Shown one piece after another: positions 8,327 to 18,186 of a DNA stretch of 64,000 nt. A program made the position numbers and the translations under genes. Each line of letters starts with the position of its first letter. The stretch's first letter is position 1. The stretch is taken from positions 62,001 through 126,000 of the forward strand of contig NZ_JACTOJ010000008.1 of NCBI RefSeq assembly GCF_032335695.1, read 5' to 3'. Under the pieces are notes generated by a model, which ran no database searches, had not been told where the DNA came from, and worked only from the letters and a program-made list of their open reading frames with translations. This DNA comes from JACTOJ01 sp032335695 (GTDB taxonomy: Bacteria > Bacillota > Clostridia > Clostridiales > Clostridiaceae).

Positions 8327-8473
8327 TACTCACCCATAGGAATTTTTAAAGGAACATGTCATTGAAGTTAGTACAAATTAATCAAGAAATTATTTACATC
8401 TACAATATACTAATGTCTAAATATTAGAAGTAAGAATAAAAGAGAATCAATTTATCTAAATTGAGGAGGTATT

Positions 8474-8911
8474 ATGCCAAGAAATATTACTAATATATTT
8501 AGGTATAATAAATTTAAATATAAAAAATTTAGACATAATAATTTTCGACATAATAATTTTTTAAAATCTAAGACAGGAATATTGATATTAATACCTGCCG
8601 TTATTGTAATAATTATTGTAATTATGCTCTCTCCTCATTTTATTAGAGATACTTATAAAGTAACCATTACAAATAAACGAGTAATAAAGCATAAAAATAC
8701 CGATGTGTATTTAATTTATGCACAAACTGAAGATGGTGAAATTAGAGTATTCAAAAACGCAAACAATTTTATAGAAATGAAACATAATTCTGAAGATTTA
8801 TATTGGGCAATATCAATAAATAAAAAATATGAAATCACAGTATATGGCTTTAACATCCCTCTCTTTTCAAACTATCAAAATATTGTAAAAGTTAAAGGAA
8901 TACAAAATTGA
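8474..8911 (+). CDS. One-pass membrane protein, DUF1523-like
   Basis: A 145-residue protein. Residues 9-28 are four tandem copies of a five-residue unit (F, then K or R, Y or H, and two of N or K) encoded by 15-bp DNA repeats. A single membrane helix spans about 35-55. The external part has 'TDVYLIYAQTEDGEIRVF' and a closing 'YQNIVKVKGI', which resembles the DUF1523 family. The start has GAGGAGGT upstream. Function is not known. Confidence 0.65.
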   Translation: MPRNITNIFRYNKFKYKKFRHNNFRHNNFLKSKTGILILIPAVIVIIIVIMLSPHFIRDTYKVTITNKRVIKHKNTDVYLIYAQTEDGEIRVFKNANNFIEMKHNSEDLYWAISINKKYEITVYGFNIPLFSNYQNIVKVKGIQN

Positions 8912-8937
8912 AGACTTTAGCTCAGACTAAAAAAATG

Positions 8938-8974
8938 AAATGCTTAATGTTTCTAACATTAAGCATTTCTTATT
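8938..8974 (+). terminator. Strong hairpin after the DUF1523-like gene
   Basis: A perfect 14-bp stem, 8938-8951 with 8955-8968, has a 3-nt loop, followed by cttatta. The T-run is weak but the stem is very strong, and it is placed 27 nt after the stop codon. Confidence 0.7.
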
Positions 8975-9154
8975 ATACTTACATTTGTTCTTTATTCACT
9001 GGCATTACTTTTTTTACATTACTCATCATTCTTTCTTATATGCAATCTTATCGGTTTATTATATCTGTTAAACATGATACAAATCACCATTTCACTTATT
9101 CTATATTAACTCCATATTATAGCAATATAAATAATATAAAAAAGGAGAATATTC

Positions 9155-9769
9155 ATGAGTTTTATCTATACAATTTTTATTGCCTTAGCTAATAACATTG
9201 ATAATATAAGTGTTAGAATTGCCTATAGTATTCGTGGTGTAAAAATATCTGTTTTAAAAAATCTATGGATTTCCATTATTACTTTTTTTATCTCTTCTTT
9301 TGCCGCATTCTTAGGAACCATCATACCAAAGTTATTAAATAATCATATATCTTCTATATTAAGTATGATATTACTTGTAATTATTGGTTGTTGGATTATA
9401 ATAGAACCTTATTTCAAAAAAGAAGTCAATTCTGAAATAGAAGATAACACTAATAAAGAAAAAACTGTCTATGATATTTTAAAAGAACCTGAAAATGCAG
9501 ATATTGATAATTCTAAAGACATTGATTTTAAAGAAGCTACTTTCCTTGGTATTGCTCTATCAATTAACAATATTGGTGGCGGTCTAAGTGCAGGCATGAT
9601 TGGATTAAATTCACTTTTTGTAGGACTTTTTTCTGCGGTCATAAGCTTTTTAGCTCTTTGGGCAGGTAACTATATTACTGATTTCCTTAATAAATGGAAT
9701 CTAGGAAAAAAGGCTACTTTAATAGCTGGTATTTTATTAATATTAATAGGCATGAAGCAAGTCCTATAA
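9155..9769 (+). CDS. MntP/YtaF-like membrane exporter
   Basis: A 204-residue membrane protein of the MntP/YtaF family (LysE-like fold). It has two related halves: 'IALANNIDNISVRIAYSIRG' near the N-terminus and 'IALSINNIGGGLSAGMIG' after residue 130, separated by a charged loop. The Asn/Asp-rich helix motifs are the metal-site signature of MntP. AAGGAG precedes the ATG. The likely role is export of Mn2+ or a related cation, or a sporulation-linked role as for YtaF; the sequence does not decide. No yybP-ykoY riboswitch was seen upstream. Confidence 0.75.
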   Translation: MSFIYTIFIALANNIDNISVRIAYSIRGVKISVLKNLWISIITFFISSFAAFLGTIIPKLLNNHISSILSMILLVIIGCWIIIEPYFKKEVNSEIEDNTNKEKTVYDILKEPENADIDNSKDIDFKEATFLGIALSINNIGGGLSAGMIGLNSLFVGLFSAVISFLALWAGNYITDFLNKWNLGKKATLIAGILLILIGMKQVL

Positions 9770-9843
9770 AAAGAGTATCTGATGAATGCCTAGCTTTTCT
9801 GACCACTAATCATTAACAATTCCAAAAGGGAAATTTTTCAAGA

Positions 9844-9871
9844 AAATAGGTTGCCATAATGGCGCCTATTT
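9844..9871. terminator. Hairpin between convergent genes
   Basis: AAATAGG (9844-9850) pairs with CCTATTT (9865-9871) and an inner GCCAT/ATGGC stem sits above a small asymmetric bulge. It lies between the plus-strand exporter and the minus-strand HD gene, the position of a bidirectional terminator. Confidence 0.5.
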
Positions 9872-9933
9872 AAATTTCATGATCACATCCCTGTATCATT
9901 TTCTTGCATCATATAATTTCCCATTAATTTTTA

Positions 9934-10506
9934 CTAAAATTTATTATTAATGTATACTTCTTTAATTTTATCTAATTTAGGAATTATTATTTCAGCATAC
10001 TCATTTGCATGTGCAGAAATATCACTTGTTTGTAATTTTAGCAATCTTTCAAAATTCATTTTTCCAATGCTATCAACAACTAATTTTATATCGTTAATTG
10101 TAGGCTTGATTTTTTTATCATGAATCTTTATTAAAGTACATGTATCATTTATTATACTTTCATCGTAACCAAGTCTATTAAGTACAAGATTAGAAATTAT
10201 ACCACTAACCTCCTCATGTCCCCAATAACGAACCTTTTCATTCACCTTTTTCTTAACATAAGGTTTGCCAATATCATGAAATAATGCTGCAAGTTTAAGT
10301 GTTAAATCACTATCTATACCTGCAACTACATGAAGAATATGTATATAAACATTATATTTATGTGCTCTATGTTCATGTTCGCATTTATTACAAACTATTA
10401 ATTCAGGTACTAATTCTAATATTTTATCTGCACAAGATAAAATATCATCTCCATTGTTATTAAGAAGTATATTAGTAAGTTCCTCTCTATCATCCATATA
10501 AACCAT
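9934..10506 (-). CDS. HD-domain phosphohydrolase
   Basis: A 190-residue HD-superfamily protein. The metal-binding motif H...HD is visible as 'HILHVVAG' and 'ALFHDIGKP', with later His in 'WGHEEVSG' and 'KIHDKKI'. The arrangement resembles the HD part of tRNA nucleotidyltransferases, but no nucleotidyltransferase domain is present. The ATG has GGGGGAG 5 nt upstream. Substrate unknown. Confidence 0.8.
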   Translation of the reverse strand: MVYMDDREELTNILLNNNGDDILSCADKILELVPELIVCNKCEHEHRAHKYNVYIHILHVVAGIDSDLTLKLAALFHDIGKPYVKKKVNEKVRYWGHEEVSGIISNLVLNRLGYDESIINDTCTLIKIHDKKIKPTINDIKLVVDSIGKMNFERLLKLQTSDISAHANEYAEIIIPKLDKIKEVYINNKF

Positions 10507-10746
10507 CTGATCTCCCCCTCATATGATATCAACTGCACTATTGTGCTCGCTTTCTATTTCAAATATTCAAATATCTTCTTCCCCATTTTCACCTATTCTA
10601 TCCTTTGCACCCTCTTTTCCTCATATACCACATTTACTCATAAATACTACCTCTACCTTTTACATACATTTATATTCTCTAAAAGAAATATAGGATATTT
10701 AAAAATCACATATATATCAACACTTGTCCATTTTGAAATTGTATTT

Positions 10747-11415
10747 TTATAATATTACCTTCTCATACTTTGCAGTTTCTAAATTTACAACCCAGCCTCT
10801 TGTTGTAATTTTATTACAAGCAGCGTTGAAAACAAATGTATTATGTAACTTTTTAAAACCAAAAGAGTCATGCACATGCCCACAGAAAAAATATGCAGGC
10901 TTTTTTTCCTTTATCATATCTCTAATAGCTCCACTCCCGTAATAAACACCATTATTAGCTTTATCTAAACATTTGTATGGTGGAAGATGTGATATAATAA
11001 TGCTTTTATTGTCTATATTAAGCTTAGATAGCCTGCATATCATATCTTGTTCATTTCCCTCACGCTTTGTTCCATACATAAGGAAATTAACATATTCTAT
11101 AGCTATGAAATTATTAAAAGATTCTGTCTTACAATAAGGTAAATAAGTAATATCTGACTTATCAACAGTAAATACATCATGGTTACCTTGAATAAATAAA
11201 ACTTTTCTATTCAATTGCTGTAGCTTATCCTTAATTATTTTGTAATCCTCGTATTGCTTATCTTCAAGTTCATAAAAATAGCTAAATACATGGTCTCCAG
11301 TTATATCTCCACATAAAATTATGCAATCTATATCTTGCCTCTCTTTAACAAACTCGATAATTTTATTAAGTACATTAAACCTTCCATGAATATCACTTGT
11401 TACAAATACTTTCAT
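10747..11415 (-). CDS. Calcineurin-like metallophosphoesterase
   Basis: A 222-residue phosphoesterase of the YfcE/MPP type. The metal-site motifs are in order: DIHGRF (near the N-terminus), GDITGD, GNHD (in 'IQGNHDVFT'), 'SHLPP', and GHVHD. It should use two metal ions to split phosphoesters; the natural substrate cannot be told. The start at 11415 has AGGAGATG upstream. It is in the same direction as the HD gene, with about 240 bp between them (10507-10746) in which I see no gene. Confidence 0.85.
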   Translation of the reverse strand: MKVFVTSDIHGRFNVLNKIIEFVKERQDIDCIILCGDITGDHVFSYFYELEDKQYEDYKIIKDKLQQLNRKVLFIQGNHDVFTVDKSDITYLPYCKTESFNNFIAIEYVNFLMYGTKREGNEQDMICRLSKLNIDNKSIIISHLPPYKCLDKANNGVYYGSGAIRDMIKEKKPAYFFCGHVHDSFGFKKLHNTFVFNAACNKITTRGWVVNLETAKYEKVIL

Positions 11416-11554
11416 AGCTTTTGTATCATCTCCTATATGTTAAAATACAATAATTACGGAACTATATACATCACAATTATAAATAACCAAAACAAATCAA
11501 TATTTTCTATTTGTTATTTAAATTAATTCCTTATTCATACTAGTAAGTTAAAAA

Positions 11555-12217
11555 TCAACCCTTTTTCTTTATAAAATCGTTATAAGTAATTTTTAAGGAA
11601 TATGTTTCTATTAAATCATTTGTAGATGAATATCCATAGGAACCGCTCATTTCTATTGCTTTATGAAGCTCTATTTCTATTAGCGTTACTTTCTCTGCTT
11701 CTTCTCTAGTTGTTGGTGAAAATATTGAATCATATTCATCATGCAAATAGTTATCACCTTGAAGTGCACTACACTTAAGACAATGATTATTCCAATATTT
11801 TTTCTGTATAAATTTAGAAAAACCATTCTTATAAAAAGGAAACGTTTCATTAATTATTTTAATTATATTATCTGATAAATACTTTATATATTGAAAAAAA
11901 ACTAACCCTTTTTCATTTACCCATTGTTCTTTATTATTTATATCAACATTAAGACTTTTATAATTTTCACTACATAAAGCTATTACTGGTGTAGCACTAC
12001 CACATTTCCAACATTTTCGATAACCATATGCTATATAGAAAGGATTTTCTGCCTTAATATTTATTACAGTATCATTTATCCATTTTTTAAATTTTGATAA
12101 ATCTTTAGAATTTTGCACATACCACATTTTCTTATCAACATCCCACCTAGCTCCAAGTGATTTAGCTTCATCTTTTTCTTTATATGGTACATCCAACCAC
12201 ACTTTATTATTATCCAT
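11555..12217 (-). CDS. DUF5710-domain zinc protein
   Basis: A 220-residue protein. Residues 1-48 ('VWLDVPYKEKDEAKSLGARW') are a DUF5710 domain, a small module often fused to plasmid primases and to defence proteins. Two CxxC pairs follow, CWKCG near residue 70 and CLKCS near 147, which probably bind one or two Zn2+. No catalytic motif was found. It follows the large helicase with a 96-bp gap and may act with it. Function inferred only from context. Confidence 0.6.
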   Translation of the reverse strand: MDNNKVWLDVPYKEKDEAKSLGARWDVDKKMWYVQNSKDLSKFKKWINDTVINIKAENPFYIAYGYRKCWKCGSATPVIALCSENYKSLNVDINNKEQWVNEKGLVFFQYIKYLSDNIIKIINETFPFYKNGFSKFIQKKYWNNHCLKCSALQGDNYLHDEYDSIFSPTTREEAEKVTLIEIELHKAIEMSGSYGYSSTNDLIETYSLKITYNDFIKKKG

Positions 12218-12313
12218 AAGAATAATTTCCTTTCTTTTCGACTATAGTGCTTGCTAATTATTTCTCATACTGGTGTTAAATTTTATATTAATATTAGTCT
12301 CTACATAAATCAG

Positions 12314-15211
12314 TTATATGCTATTATTCATAATATATTGCTTTAATAACCCACTTGCACTGCTTTTATCATTTTTTAAACTATTGACATTACCAAAAAC
12401 TAAAAAGCTATCCTTTGCACGAGAAACAGCAACATTTAACATACTTTTATTGGCATCTATAAAATAACAACCTTCATTTTCACCATACACTGTAGACATT
12501 ATTATTATCCTTCTTTCAGCCCCTTGAAAAGTATGTACAGTACCAACGCTTATATTTTTCTTGATATCTTCTGGTATTTTCTTATTAATCTCACTTGTTA
12601 TGCAACTAACCTGTGCCTTAAATGGTGTAATTATACCTAATAGATTTTTTATATTTTCTTCTGGATATGCATCTTTAATCATATCAAAATTTTCATTAAT
12701 CCAGTTTGCTATTTCAATTGCTTCTTCTTTATTATATCTACTACTTCCCTTTTTGCTTGAATATCCGGTTTCAATTTGTTTATACCCTATCTGTGGTAGT
12801 TTAGTTAACTTATATCCCTTATCATTGACACCTTTTCCACGCATAGGTTCAAGTTTTCTTTTATATACTAAATCATTACAATAAGAAATAATTTCATCAT
12901 AGCATCTTCTATGTTCACTTAAAAATAATCCTCTATTTTCAAATTTCATATATTTACAACTTTTTGAAGCTACTTTCATTACACTTGAATTTGAAGCATT
13001 CATACCTAACTCAGAAAGTTTTTCAAATTCTTCTTTACTTTTTATTATTCCTTTTTCTATAGCTAAAGATTTATCTAAAGCATTACTAACGCTCCACACA
13101 GGCTCTATTTGATATATATCACCTACAACTATAGCCTTTTTAGCTAATGAAAAAGAACATGCTGCTATTTCAGGAGAAACTTGTCCAGCTTCATCTACAA
13201 TTAATAAATCTATGTAATTATAAAGATAAAAATTCTTACTATTTTCATATGCTAAAAAATTCTTTGGAAGTTGATAAAAAGTCATTACATAACAAGGGGT
13301 AACCATACTCAATCTGTTATATAGCTTATACAAAACATTTTCAAATGTTTTTCCCTTTTGTTTTTCAGTTAAACTATCTTCTCCTTTAGTCCATCTACAT
13401 TCATAGTAATGAACTGCTAACCAAAACTCAATGTATCTAAGGGTTTTATCCATTATTTCATTTATTTTATCTAATTTAATAGGAAACTTTTGCTTTTCTC
13501 CTTTAAATATATCAATATTTAGTTCATTCAATATTCTTAAATTGTCATCATACTGAACCTTTATATGTTCTATTTCTTTATATACTCTTTGTAGTTCTCC
13601 AAGCTTAATTTTTAATTCCTTAATTATATAGCTATATTTTTCCTCAATTTTATCTAAGCTCATATATTCATCTAAAAAGGTTTCTTCACTTTCAATAAAC
13701 ATTCTATTTCTTATTTCTATCTTTGTCCTATAGCTTTTAAGAAATTTTAATAATTTATACAACAGCGGCATTTCCTTAAAATGCTTTCTCCAAGCTTCAA
13801 CTCGTAAAAGATCTGAAGATATCTTACATTCTAAATCATTTATTTCATCCTTTAGAAATACTAAATGCTCTTCTATAGTTCTATCATTAAGATCATATGA
13901 TTTAAGCTTATTAACTAACCCTAAAAGATTTTTTCTAATTAAATCAATTCTACATAATAATGTATGTATTTTTTCTTCACATACACCTAAGTCTGAAATA
14001 TTATCACTAAAGTATTTGTTGCAATTTTTCAGAAACTTTTCTTTAGATTTTAGTATATTTTCTTCACTTTCAATATCTGAAATAAAATTCTCACCTTTTA
14101 AATTAGTATAATGATATCCTTTAGCATTTGCGTTCTTCTCACTTTTAGCTGATGGAAAATATACAGCAAAACTATTTACACCTTCAATCCATCTTTCTTC
14201 AAGATTTTCATATCCTAAAACATTTATTTTACCAAAGGACTCTATTATATTAGTAACAGCTTGATTATTTGTAGACGACGCTACTATAATCGGTGGCTTT
14301 TCCTTTTTTAATGCTCTTTCTACATACATATTAGCAACTATGGATTGAAGCAAGGTTGTCTTACCTGTACCTGGTGGTCCATTTACTGCTAATATTTCAC
14401 CATTGGTCATATTTGTAAAATGATTAATACATTCTCTTTGTGAAGGTGATAATGGGTATTCTCCTCCCATCTGTCCACAGTGTTTGTTCATTTCCAATAG
14501 TTCATTTGGTATCAATGGTGATACTTTATTAAAATCTAAACTTATAAAATTCTCATAAAGCTTAGACTCTTTACATTCGTCAATTATATTGTCATACAAT
14601 TTTAGTATTGATGTTGTAGCATTTATAGTATCATCTTTTAAAATATAAATATGTTTATCTAGTTCAGTATCTAATAGATTACACTCCGAAAATTTTGCTT
14701 TAGTAACATTTTCATATATATCCTTAGCAAAATTTATGTAATCTTGCCAGCTTTCTATTTTATGAATTCTCCCTATACTTTCACTCATATAGTTGTCATA
14801 ATCTTTATAATTTCCCATTGATAATATAGGTTCAATCATAGGTTGAAGAAATTCTCTAGGTATCCAGGGAAACTTTCCCTCATCATAATGAAGGCTACCA
14901 TCCTTTTTTAATATAGAAGGAATATAGTATACCCCTGTCAAATCTTCAAAGTTACTATTCTTCTTTTCTTGAGAATCAAAAATTGTTTTTATTGTCTTTG
15001 CAACAATTATCACATTAATGCTATCTTTTTCTTTATTTTCTGAAGATACTTTAGACAACTTTACAAAAATCTCTTTATCAATTTGCCCATTTATCAATTC
15101 ATCAAATGCAAATTGATAATAATTACCTTCCTTAAATTCTATTCCCTTATTAACTTGTGATGCAACTGCACTTTTAAAATATGATGTTATCTCTTTTATT
15201 TTATTACTCAA
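12314..15211 (-). CDS. Large SF1 (DNA2/NAM7-type) helicase
   Basis: A 965-residue superfamily 1 helicase. An N-terminal region of about 250 residues precedes Walker A GPPGTGKTT (about 274-282). A long insert rich in Glu, Lys and Leu, probably coiled coil, runs from about 350 to 600. Walker B is the DEAG form in 'LLIVDEAGQVSPE' (about 670). The C-terminal RecA domain has 'GTVHTFQGAERR' (about 888) and 'NVAVSRAKD'. No nuclease domain is fused. The start is a TTG at 15211 after GGTGG. It is downstream of qatD by about 130 bp. Stand-alone helicases of this type are common in anti-phage islands, so a defence role is likely but not shown. Confidence 0.85.
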   Translation of the reverse strand: MSNKIKEITSYFKSAVASQVNKGIEFKEGNYYQFAFDELINGQIDKEIFVKLSKVSSENKEKDSINVIIVAKTIKTIFDSQEKKNSNFEDLTGVYYIPSILKKDGSLHYDEGKFPWIPREFLQPMIEPILSMGNYKDYDNYMSESIGRIHKIESWQDYINFAKDIYENVTKAKFSECNLLDTELDKHIYILKDDTINATTSILKLYDNIIDECKESKLYENFISLDFNKVSPLIPNELLEMNKHCGQMGGEYPLSPSQRECINHFTNMTNGEILAVNGPPGTGKTTLLQSIVANMYVERALKKEKPPIIVASSTNNQAVTNIIESFGKINVLGYENLEERWIEGVNSFAVYFPSAKSEKNANAKGYHYTNLKGENFISDIESEENILKSKEKFLKNCNKYFSDNISDLGVCEEKIHTLLCRIDLIRKNLLGLVNKLKSYDLNDRTIEEHLVFLKDEINDLECKISSDLLRVEAWRKHFKEMPLLYKLLKFLKSYRTKIEIRNRMFIESEETFLDEYMSLDKIEEKYSYIIKELKIKLGELQRVYKEIEHIKVQYDDNLRILNELNIDIFKGEKQKFPIKLDKINEIMDKTLRYIEFWLAVHYYECRWTKGEDSLTEKQKGKTFENVLYKLYNRLSMVTPCYVMTFYQLPKNFLAYENSKNFYLYNYIDLLIVDEAGQVSPEIAACSFSLAKKAIVVGDIYQIEPVWSVSNALDKSLAIEKGIIKSKEEFEKLSELGMNASNSSVMKVASKSCKYMKFENRGLFLSEHRRCYDEIISYCNDLVYKRKLEPMRGKGVNDKGYKLTKLPQIGYKQIETGYSSKKGSSRYNKEEAIEIANWINENFDMIKDAYPEENIKNLLGIITPFKAQVSCITSEINKKIPEDIKKNISVGTVHTFQGAERRIIIMSTVYGENEGCYFIDANKSMLNVAVSRAKDSFLVFGNVNSLKNDKSSASGLLKQYIMNNSI

Positions 15212-15338
15212 TTTTCCACCAAACTTTCTTGTGATATGTCCTTGATGTTTTTCTAACTATAACTTACATGTAACCTACAATAATTATAAAATCCAACAGA
15301 TGTTTTACCGTTCATTTCTAACCTCTATTTACTACAAC

Positions 15339-16076
15339 TTAGACATTTAGCAACTTTTTAAAATTATTTTTTAATATTTCATTAATATTTGTTCCCTCTA
15401 AACCTTTTATTTTAATTAATCCTTTTTCTATATCACTTATAAAATTAAGATTATACCCGTCTTTTGTTGACCTAGTAAAAGGAGCATCGCTTTCTATTAA
15501 AATTCTTTCTATTGGTATATTTTTTATTAACTCTATACCTTTTTTACTTTTTACCATTTCAGTATTTATTGAGAAGTAATATCCATTTTCTATAGCTTCC
15601 CTTAGTTCACTAATTGTCCCACTAAACCAATGTAGAATAATCTTGCCGTTAAATTTGTCCCCTATTATTTCAATTACATGCTTACTAGCTTTTCTGCTAT
15701 GAATGCTCAATATTTTTCCACCAAGTTTATTACAATTATCTATAATCTCTTTAAATGTATTTATTTGCAAAGCTTTATTTTCAACATCTTCTTCATTGAA
15801 ATCTAATCCAATTTCACCAATATACTTACTATACTTTAAATCCTTTATCAGTTTTGGTATTTGATTTTTATATTGCCCAATTAACTGTGGATGTAATCCA
15901 ACAGCAAATCGTATATATTTAAGATTTTTATACTCTTGAATATACTTTTCATATAATACAGGTAAATTAGTTACTGCAATAGTATATGATTTATTCTCTT
16001 CAATGTATTTGATTAAATCATCAATATTTTTATATAAATCTAAATGCATATGAGTGTCATAATTAAACCTATTCAT
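15339..16076 (-). CDS. qatD: QatD, TatD-like DNase of the Qat defence system
   Basis: A 245-residue TatD-type metal-dependent hydrolase. The ligands are all visible: H9-x-H11 ('THMHLDLY'), Glu in 'GEIGLDF', His in 'SIHSRKA', His in 'LHWFSG', and Asp in 'ESDAPF'. The start overlaps the end of qatC by 8 bases. In the Qat system (QueC-like, ATPase, TatD) this is the nuclease component and is part of a four-gene anti-phage locus. Family role is established; the precise action in defence is not. Confidence 0.92.
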   Translation of the reverse strand: MNRFNYDTHMHLDLYKNIDDLIKYIEENKSYTIAVTNLPVLYEKYIQEYKNLKYIRFAVGLHPQLIGQYKNQIPKLIKDLKYSKYIGEIGLDFNEEDVENKALQINTFKEIIDNCNKLGGKILSIHSRKASKHVIEIIGDKFNGKIILHWFSGTISELREAIENGYYFSINTEMVKSKKGIELIKNIPIERILIESDAPFTRSTKDGYNLNFISDIEKGLIKIKGLEGTNINEILKNNFKKLLNV

Positions 16077-17367
16077 TGCATTCCTCCAACAATTCCATTA
16101 ATTCTTGAAGTCCTCTTTTATATAATGCTGAATACTTTTCTAAATCTGAAGTAAGTGGACCCGATTTTTGAATAATTAAAAATGAATTTTTTTCATCATA
16201 CTTACCAATTCCCAATAAATATGAATTCAAATTCATATTTGCTGTCTTTCCACTATCAAATTTTTTATCTCTATATATTGTAATATCCTCAATTCCTGAC
16301 TTTTTTATTGCAGCCCTTCTAATTACACATGGTAAACAATTTCCACAGTGACAAGATTCAGTTTCCCCTAACATTCTTCCATGGTCTGGATGAGAACATG
16401 ACATAGTGTTTACAATATTATTTTTTAAAAACCCAATATTTTTACATTGCTGTATCATTTCTCCCTTAGTTTTAAACTGATATGGATTTATTACTCTAAT
16501 ATCAATCCCCAATTTAGATAACAGTTCTTGTAGCATTTTCATGTAATATGGATGAGTTGTTCTTGTACTACTGCTTCCAAGTCTTGAATTAGTTAATGGT
16601 ATATTAAGTGAAATCAATCCATTTTCAGGTATTATCAGATTAACCTGAGTATTCATACATGTAGCTATAGCTATTGCATGAGAAAAAAACATTAATGAGC
16701 GTGTTCGTGTTGTATCTTCTTTTCCATTCATAGCAGCTGCATAAAAGCTAAAGAAAATATTCTCATTAACATTATAGTTATTAATAAATTTGTCTTTTAA
16801 TCCATCTTGATACTCTTTAACTCCTTTTCCACCGCCATAATGGCTAACGAATATTATTTCTTCATTGCATACTTCTAGTAAGTCTATAACTCCTATAAAT
16901 GAATCTAGACCACCTGAAAACATACATACCTTATTAGCATTCACTTTAGTTTCATTAGAATTATTAATTCTATTTTTCCATTCCAGCTCATTTTTTGTAA
17001 AACCTCTATATCTAAACGTCAAATTCCATTTATCACCACTTAAGTAATTTAACATATTTTGAACTAGTTCTTTATTCTGTTCCCATATTTCTAATTCTAA
17101 AACTGGTATATACATATTAATATTTCTAGTCCAACAATCCTCAAAATCTTTTCTAGGAACTATTCTATCTGCCCCAAAAACAAACAAAGACAAACATAAT
17201 AAATCTATTCCTACATTAGAAAAATAAGTTGGTAACCTTTTTAATTGATTATTCCAAAATGTATACGAAAACATTTCATTATCATTTATATTGTAATTTA
17301 TAAACGGAGCATTAATTCTAAACTCCTCAGCACCATCAACTTGACAAACTATATTTATTGAAGTCAT
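16069..17367 (-). CDS. qatC: QatC, QueC-like protein of the Qat defence system
   Basis: A 432-residue protein with an N-terminal region of about 140 residues and then an adenine nucleotide alpha-hydrolase domain with the PP-loop SGGLDS (about 150-157). Near residue 320-345 a Cys cluster ('CHCGNCLPC') should bind Zn2+ as in QueC. QueC makes 7-cyano-7-deazaguanine; here the homologue works in defence, probably through a related amidation or nitrile chemistry (inference). Start taken at ATG 17367 because it forms an ATGA overlap with the qatB stop and has GGAGGTG upstream. Confidence 0.93.
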   Translation of the reverse strand: MTSINIVCQVDGAEEFRINAPFINYNINDNEMFSYTFWNNQLKRLPTYFSNVGIDLLCLSLFVFGADRIVPRKDFEDCWTRNINMYIPVLELEIWEQNKELVQNMLNYLSGDKWNLTFRYRGFTKNELEWKNRINNSNETKVNANKVCMFSGGLDSFIGVIDLLEVCNEEIIFVSHYGGGKGVKEYQDGLKDKFINNYNVNENIFFSFYAAAMNGKEDTTRTRSLMFFSHAIAIATCMNTQVNLIIPENGLISLNIPLTNSRLGSSSTRTTHPYYMKMLQELLSKLGIDIRVINPYQFKTKGEMIQQCKNIGFLKNNIVNTMSCSHPDHGRMLGETESCHCGNCLPCVIRRAAIKKSGIEDITIYRDKKFDSGKTANMNLNSYLLGIGKYDEKNSFLIIQKSGPLTSDLEKYSALYKRGLQELMELLEECNE

Positions 17368-18185
17368 ACACACACCTCCAACACTTCAAAACATTCCGTA
17401 TATAGATTTTCAATAATTTTACCTATATCAGCATTATTGTAATCAATTTGTTCTAGTTTAGCTTGTTTCAATTTTATATCTACAGAATTCTTAATATAAT
17501 CTTTAAATTCTTTCTCTACCCTTAATGCTTCTTGTGTATTTTTAGCATACTGTTCAAACCTACTTTGTAAATCATTTAGCATTTTTTCAAATATATAATC
17601 ACTAATATAAATGCTCATAATTTGTTCAAAAATACAATCATCTATTCTATCCAAAGAAGTAATGTCCTTATTATTTTGTTCTAAAAAATCATAGATTTCT
17701 GATAATGCTTCAATAGTTGCATTCCTAGCTATAGCATCTTCTTTTGTATTTGAATTAGATGATATAATGTTAACCATCTCAGATAATAATGTCTCAACAC
17801 TTTTACCTACATAATCTATATGTAATTTTTCAAATGTCTTTATAATACCTACGCTTCTAATACTTGAAAGAAATTTTCCTAATTGTACCGTAGAATTTCT
17901 TCCTGACGCCGACTGCGTTGAAGCTCTCTTAGCCCCACCATATGCCTTTACATAATTATTTAAAACCCGTGCTTTACTAGAAGAGCTACCTTTGATATAT
18001 TGGGACATAGCTTTTTTAGTTTCCTGCCATGAACCCATTTGCTTTTCATTATCTTCTTGCTTTTTTTCATTGTTATCTGTATTGTGATCTTGCTTTTCAT
18101 CCTTTGTTATACTATCATCTTCAAATCCTTCAGGTAATAAAGGATTCTTACCTATTGGACCCTTATATATACTTGATGTCCCCAT
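17364..18185 (-). CDS. qatB: QatB, Qat defence system component
   Basis: A 273-residue protein. It starts MGTSSIYKGP and has a charged linker (about 30-60), then 'SQYIKGSSSSKARVLNNYVK', a hallmark of QatB-type proteins, followed by helices. No catalytic motif is seen. It starts one base after the qatA stop codon and overlaps qatC. The assignment rests on gene order as much as on sequence; the molecular role of QatB is not established. Confidence 0.88.
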   Translation of the reverse strand: MGTSSIYKGPIGKNPLLPEGFEDDSITKDEKQDHNTDNNEKKQEDNEKQMGSWQETKKAMSQYIKGSSSSKARVLNNYVKAYGGAKRASTQSASGRNSTVQLGKFLSSIRSVGIIKTFEKLHIDYVGKSVETLLSEMVNIISSNSNTKEDAIARNATIEALSEIYDFLEQNNKDITSLDRIDDCIFEQIMSIYISDYIFEKMLNDLQSRFEQYAKNTQEALRVEKEFKDYIKNSVDIKLKQAKLEQIDYNNADIGKIIENLYTECFEVLEVCV

Positions 18186-18186
18186 A

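Noticed and set aside
8908..9192. 94-codon ORF on the plus strand
   Set aside because: It contains the 14-bp terminator hairpin, has no ribosome site and overlaps the start of the MntP-like gene; composition is unlike a protein.
10507..10746. Possible gene or RNA between the HD and phosphoesterase genes
   Set aside because: Only short plus-strand frames without ribosome sites and no strong hairpin were seen.
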